From: CAYMWF01 sp964394085 [NCBI: uncultured Gemmatimonadota bacterium]
GTDB lineage: Bacteria; GCA-2686955; CAYMWF01
Reading direction: 5' to 3'
Assembly: GCA_964394085.1 (NCBI GenBank)
Contig: CAYMWF010000072.1
Coordinates: 1-23,676 of the forward strand
Length of the DNA: 23,676 nt
The position numbers and the translations under genes were made by a program. This document shows positions 23,254 through 23,676 of the stretch, one piece after another. The first letter of the stretch is position 1. Each line of letters begins with the position of its first letter. The notes beneath the pieces were generated by a model that searched no databases, was not told the DNA's origin, and worked only from the letters and a program-made list of their open reading frames with translations.

Positions 23254-23570
23254 GAGGGAGCGCCTTTCTGCCCGGAGGACATTCTTCGGACTCATCCGGG
23301 GTCGGGAGAAGTTTCCGCTCACGCGAGCGAATCCATCGTGCAAGTTCAGTATCGAAAATGGCTGTTCTCCAAACAAAACCAGCATGGGGAAGGGACGGGG
23401 CGACACTTCCCGAGCAGAGGATCAGAAGCGCTGATGTTTGGGGGATAGGGATGCTGCGAGCAAGTGCGAGCAGCGGGAGGTGGCCCCATCGAGTTTCAGC
23501 GCTTCCCGGAGCGAGGGTTAGCAGAGCCGGATGACGCAGCGTGCTCCTCAGGGCGGGAAGACGCTCCCTT
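23254..23570. repeat. Long inverted-repeat element (copy 2)
   Basis: The left arm 23254-23278 and right arm about 23546-23570 are complementary at about 20 of 24 positions and match the arms of copy 1. The right end shares the core GGATGACGCAGCGTGCTCC with copy 1, then GCAGGGCGGGAAG or TCAGGGCGGGAAG. Between the arms are about 267 bp not present in copy 1, including a perfect internal inverted pair GAAGCGCTGA / TCAGCGCTTC. Similarity to copy 1 also extends some 25 bp outside the left arm (GGTAACGG versus GGTGACGG on the minus strand), so the true ends are uncertain. No transposase is present. Confidence 0.65.
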
Positions 23571-23676
23571 ACCGCCCTGCGGTGCTTCCATATCTCCTTG
23601 ATAATCAAATCACCTCCAGGCATGGCAAACAGCTCTATCAGTGCTTCCAGGTTTACATAATATTTCTTCACGTGAG
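23571..23676 (-). other. Right-edge DNA, possible end of an off-window gene
   Basis: A minus-strand frame is open from the right edge and begins (from GTG 23671) KKYYVNLEALIELFAMPGGDLIIKEIW before running through the repeat element to a stop at 23177. The part outside the repeat looks somewhat protein-like and could be the tail of a gene outside the window; the repeat part looks non-coding. The 220 bp between the repeat and the CotH promoter (23034-23253) shows nothing I can name. Confidence 0.25.

Noticed and set aside
23498-23545. Resemblance of GGTTAGCAG near the repeat core to an integron attC site
   Set aside because: The R' core consensus GTTRRRY is not met and no integrase or cassette structure is present.
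23177-23671. 164-codon minus-strand frame at the right edge
   Set aside because: Two thirds of it is repeat copy 2; only the first 35 or so codons look protein-like, and they may belong to a gene outside the window.

Overview
The window is high-GC bacterial DNA in which nearly all intact genes lie on the minus strand. The gene set suggests an uncultured lineage of the FCB superphylum (Krumholzibacteriota, Eisenbacteria or Latescibacterota type). The indicators are a C-terminal PNPFNP-type (type IX secretion-like) sorting domain, secreted DNRLRE, beta-helix, CotH and lamin-tail proteins, and B12-dependent enzymes. This placement is inferred from protein style only; there is no rRNA, tRNA or CRISPR array in the window.

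Region 1 (1-4708, minus) is a two-gene methionine/one-carbon operon. A fused homocysteine methyltransferase/methylene-THF reductase is followed, through an ATGA overlap, by a cobalamin-dependent methionine synthase. The synthase runs off the left edge through a long Ser/Asp/Pro/Ala-rich tail. Region 2 (4862-6461) holds a receiver-like remnant and a secreted DNRLRE protein, preceded by a sigma-54-like promoter and two phased 21-bp repeats that look like activator sites.

Region 3 (6462-8306, plus) is decaying. It has a frameshifted beta-helix pseudogene, a short duplication, a 54-bp tandem repeat and a 5'-truncated gene that keeps its sorting domain.

Region 4 (8348-19156, minus) is one long operon with a strong promoter (TTGACT-17-TATTAT) at its head and an intrinsic terminator at its tail. 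In order of transcription it encodes a radical SAM/SPASM-like protein, a membrane GT2, a B12-binding radical SAM protein, a polysaccharide flippase, a D-glucuronyl C5-epimerase-like protein, two GT4 glycosyltransferases and a membrane-anchored sulfatase/phosphotransferase-fold enzyme. Five of its seven junctions are 4-bp start/stop overlaps. Together the genes look like a pathway for building, flipping and tailoring a surface glycan that may contain epimerised uronic acid.

Region 5 (19157-23676) holds a large secreted malectin/FnIII/CotH/lamin-tail protein with its own promoter and a UGA-terminated mini-ORF just upstream, in the same frame. It is flanked by two copies of an inverted-repeat element, one compact and one long. 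A recurring oddity of the window is low-complexity, partly minisatellite-encoded inserts inside otherwise conserved enzymes.
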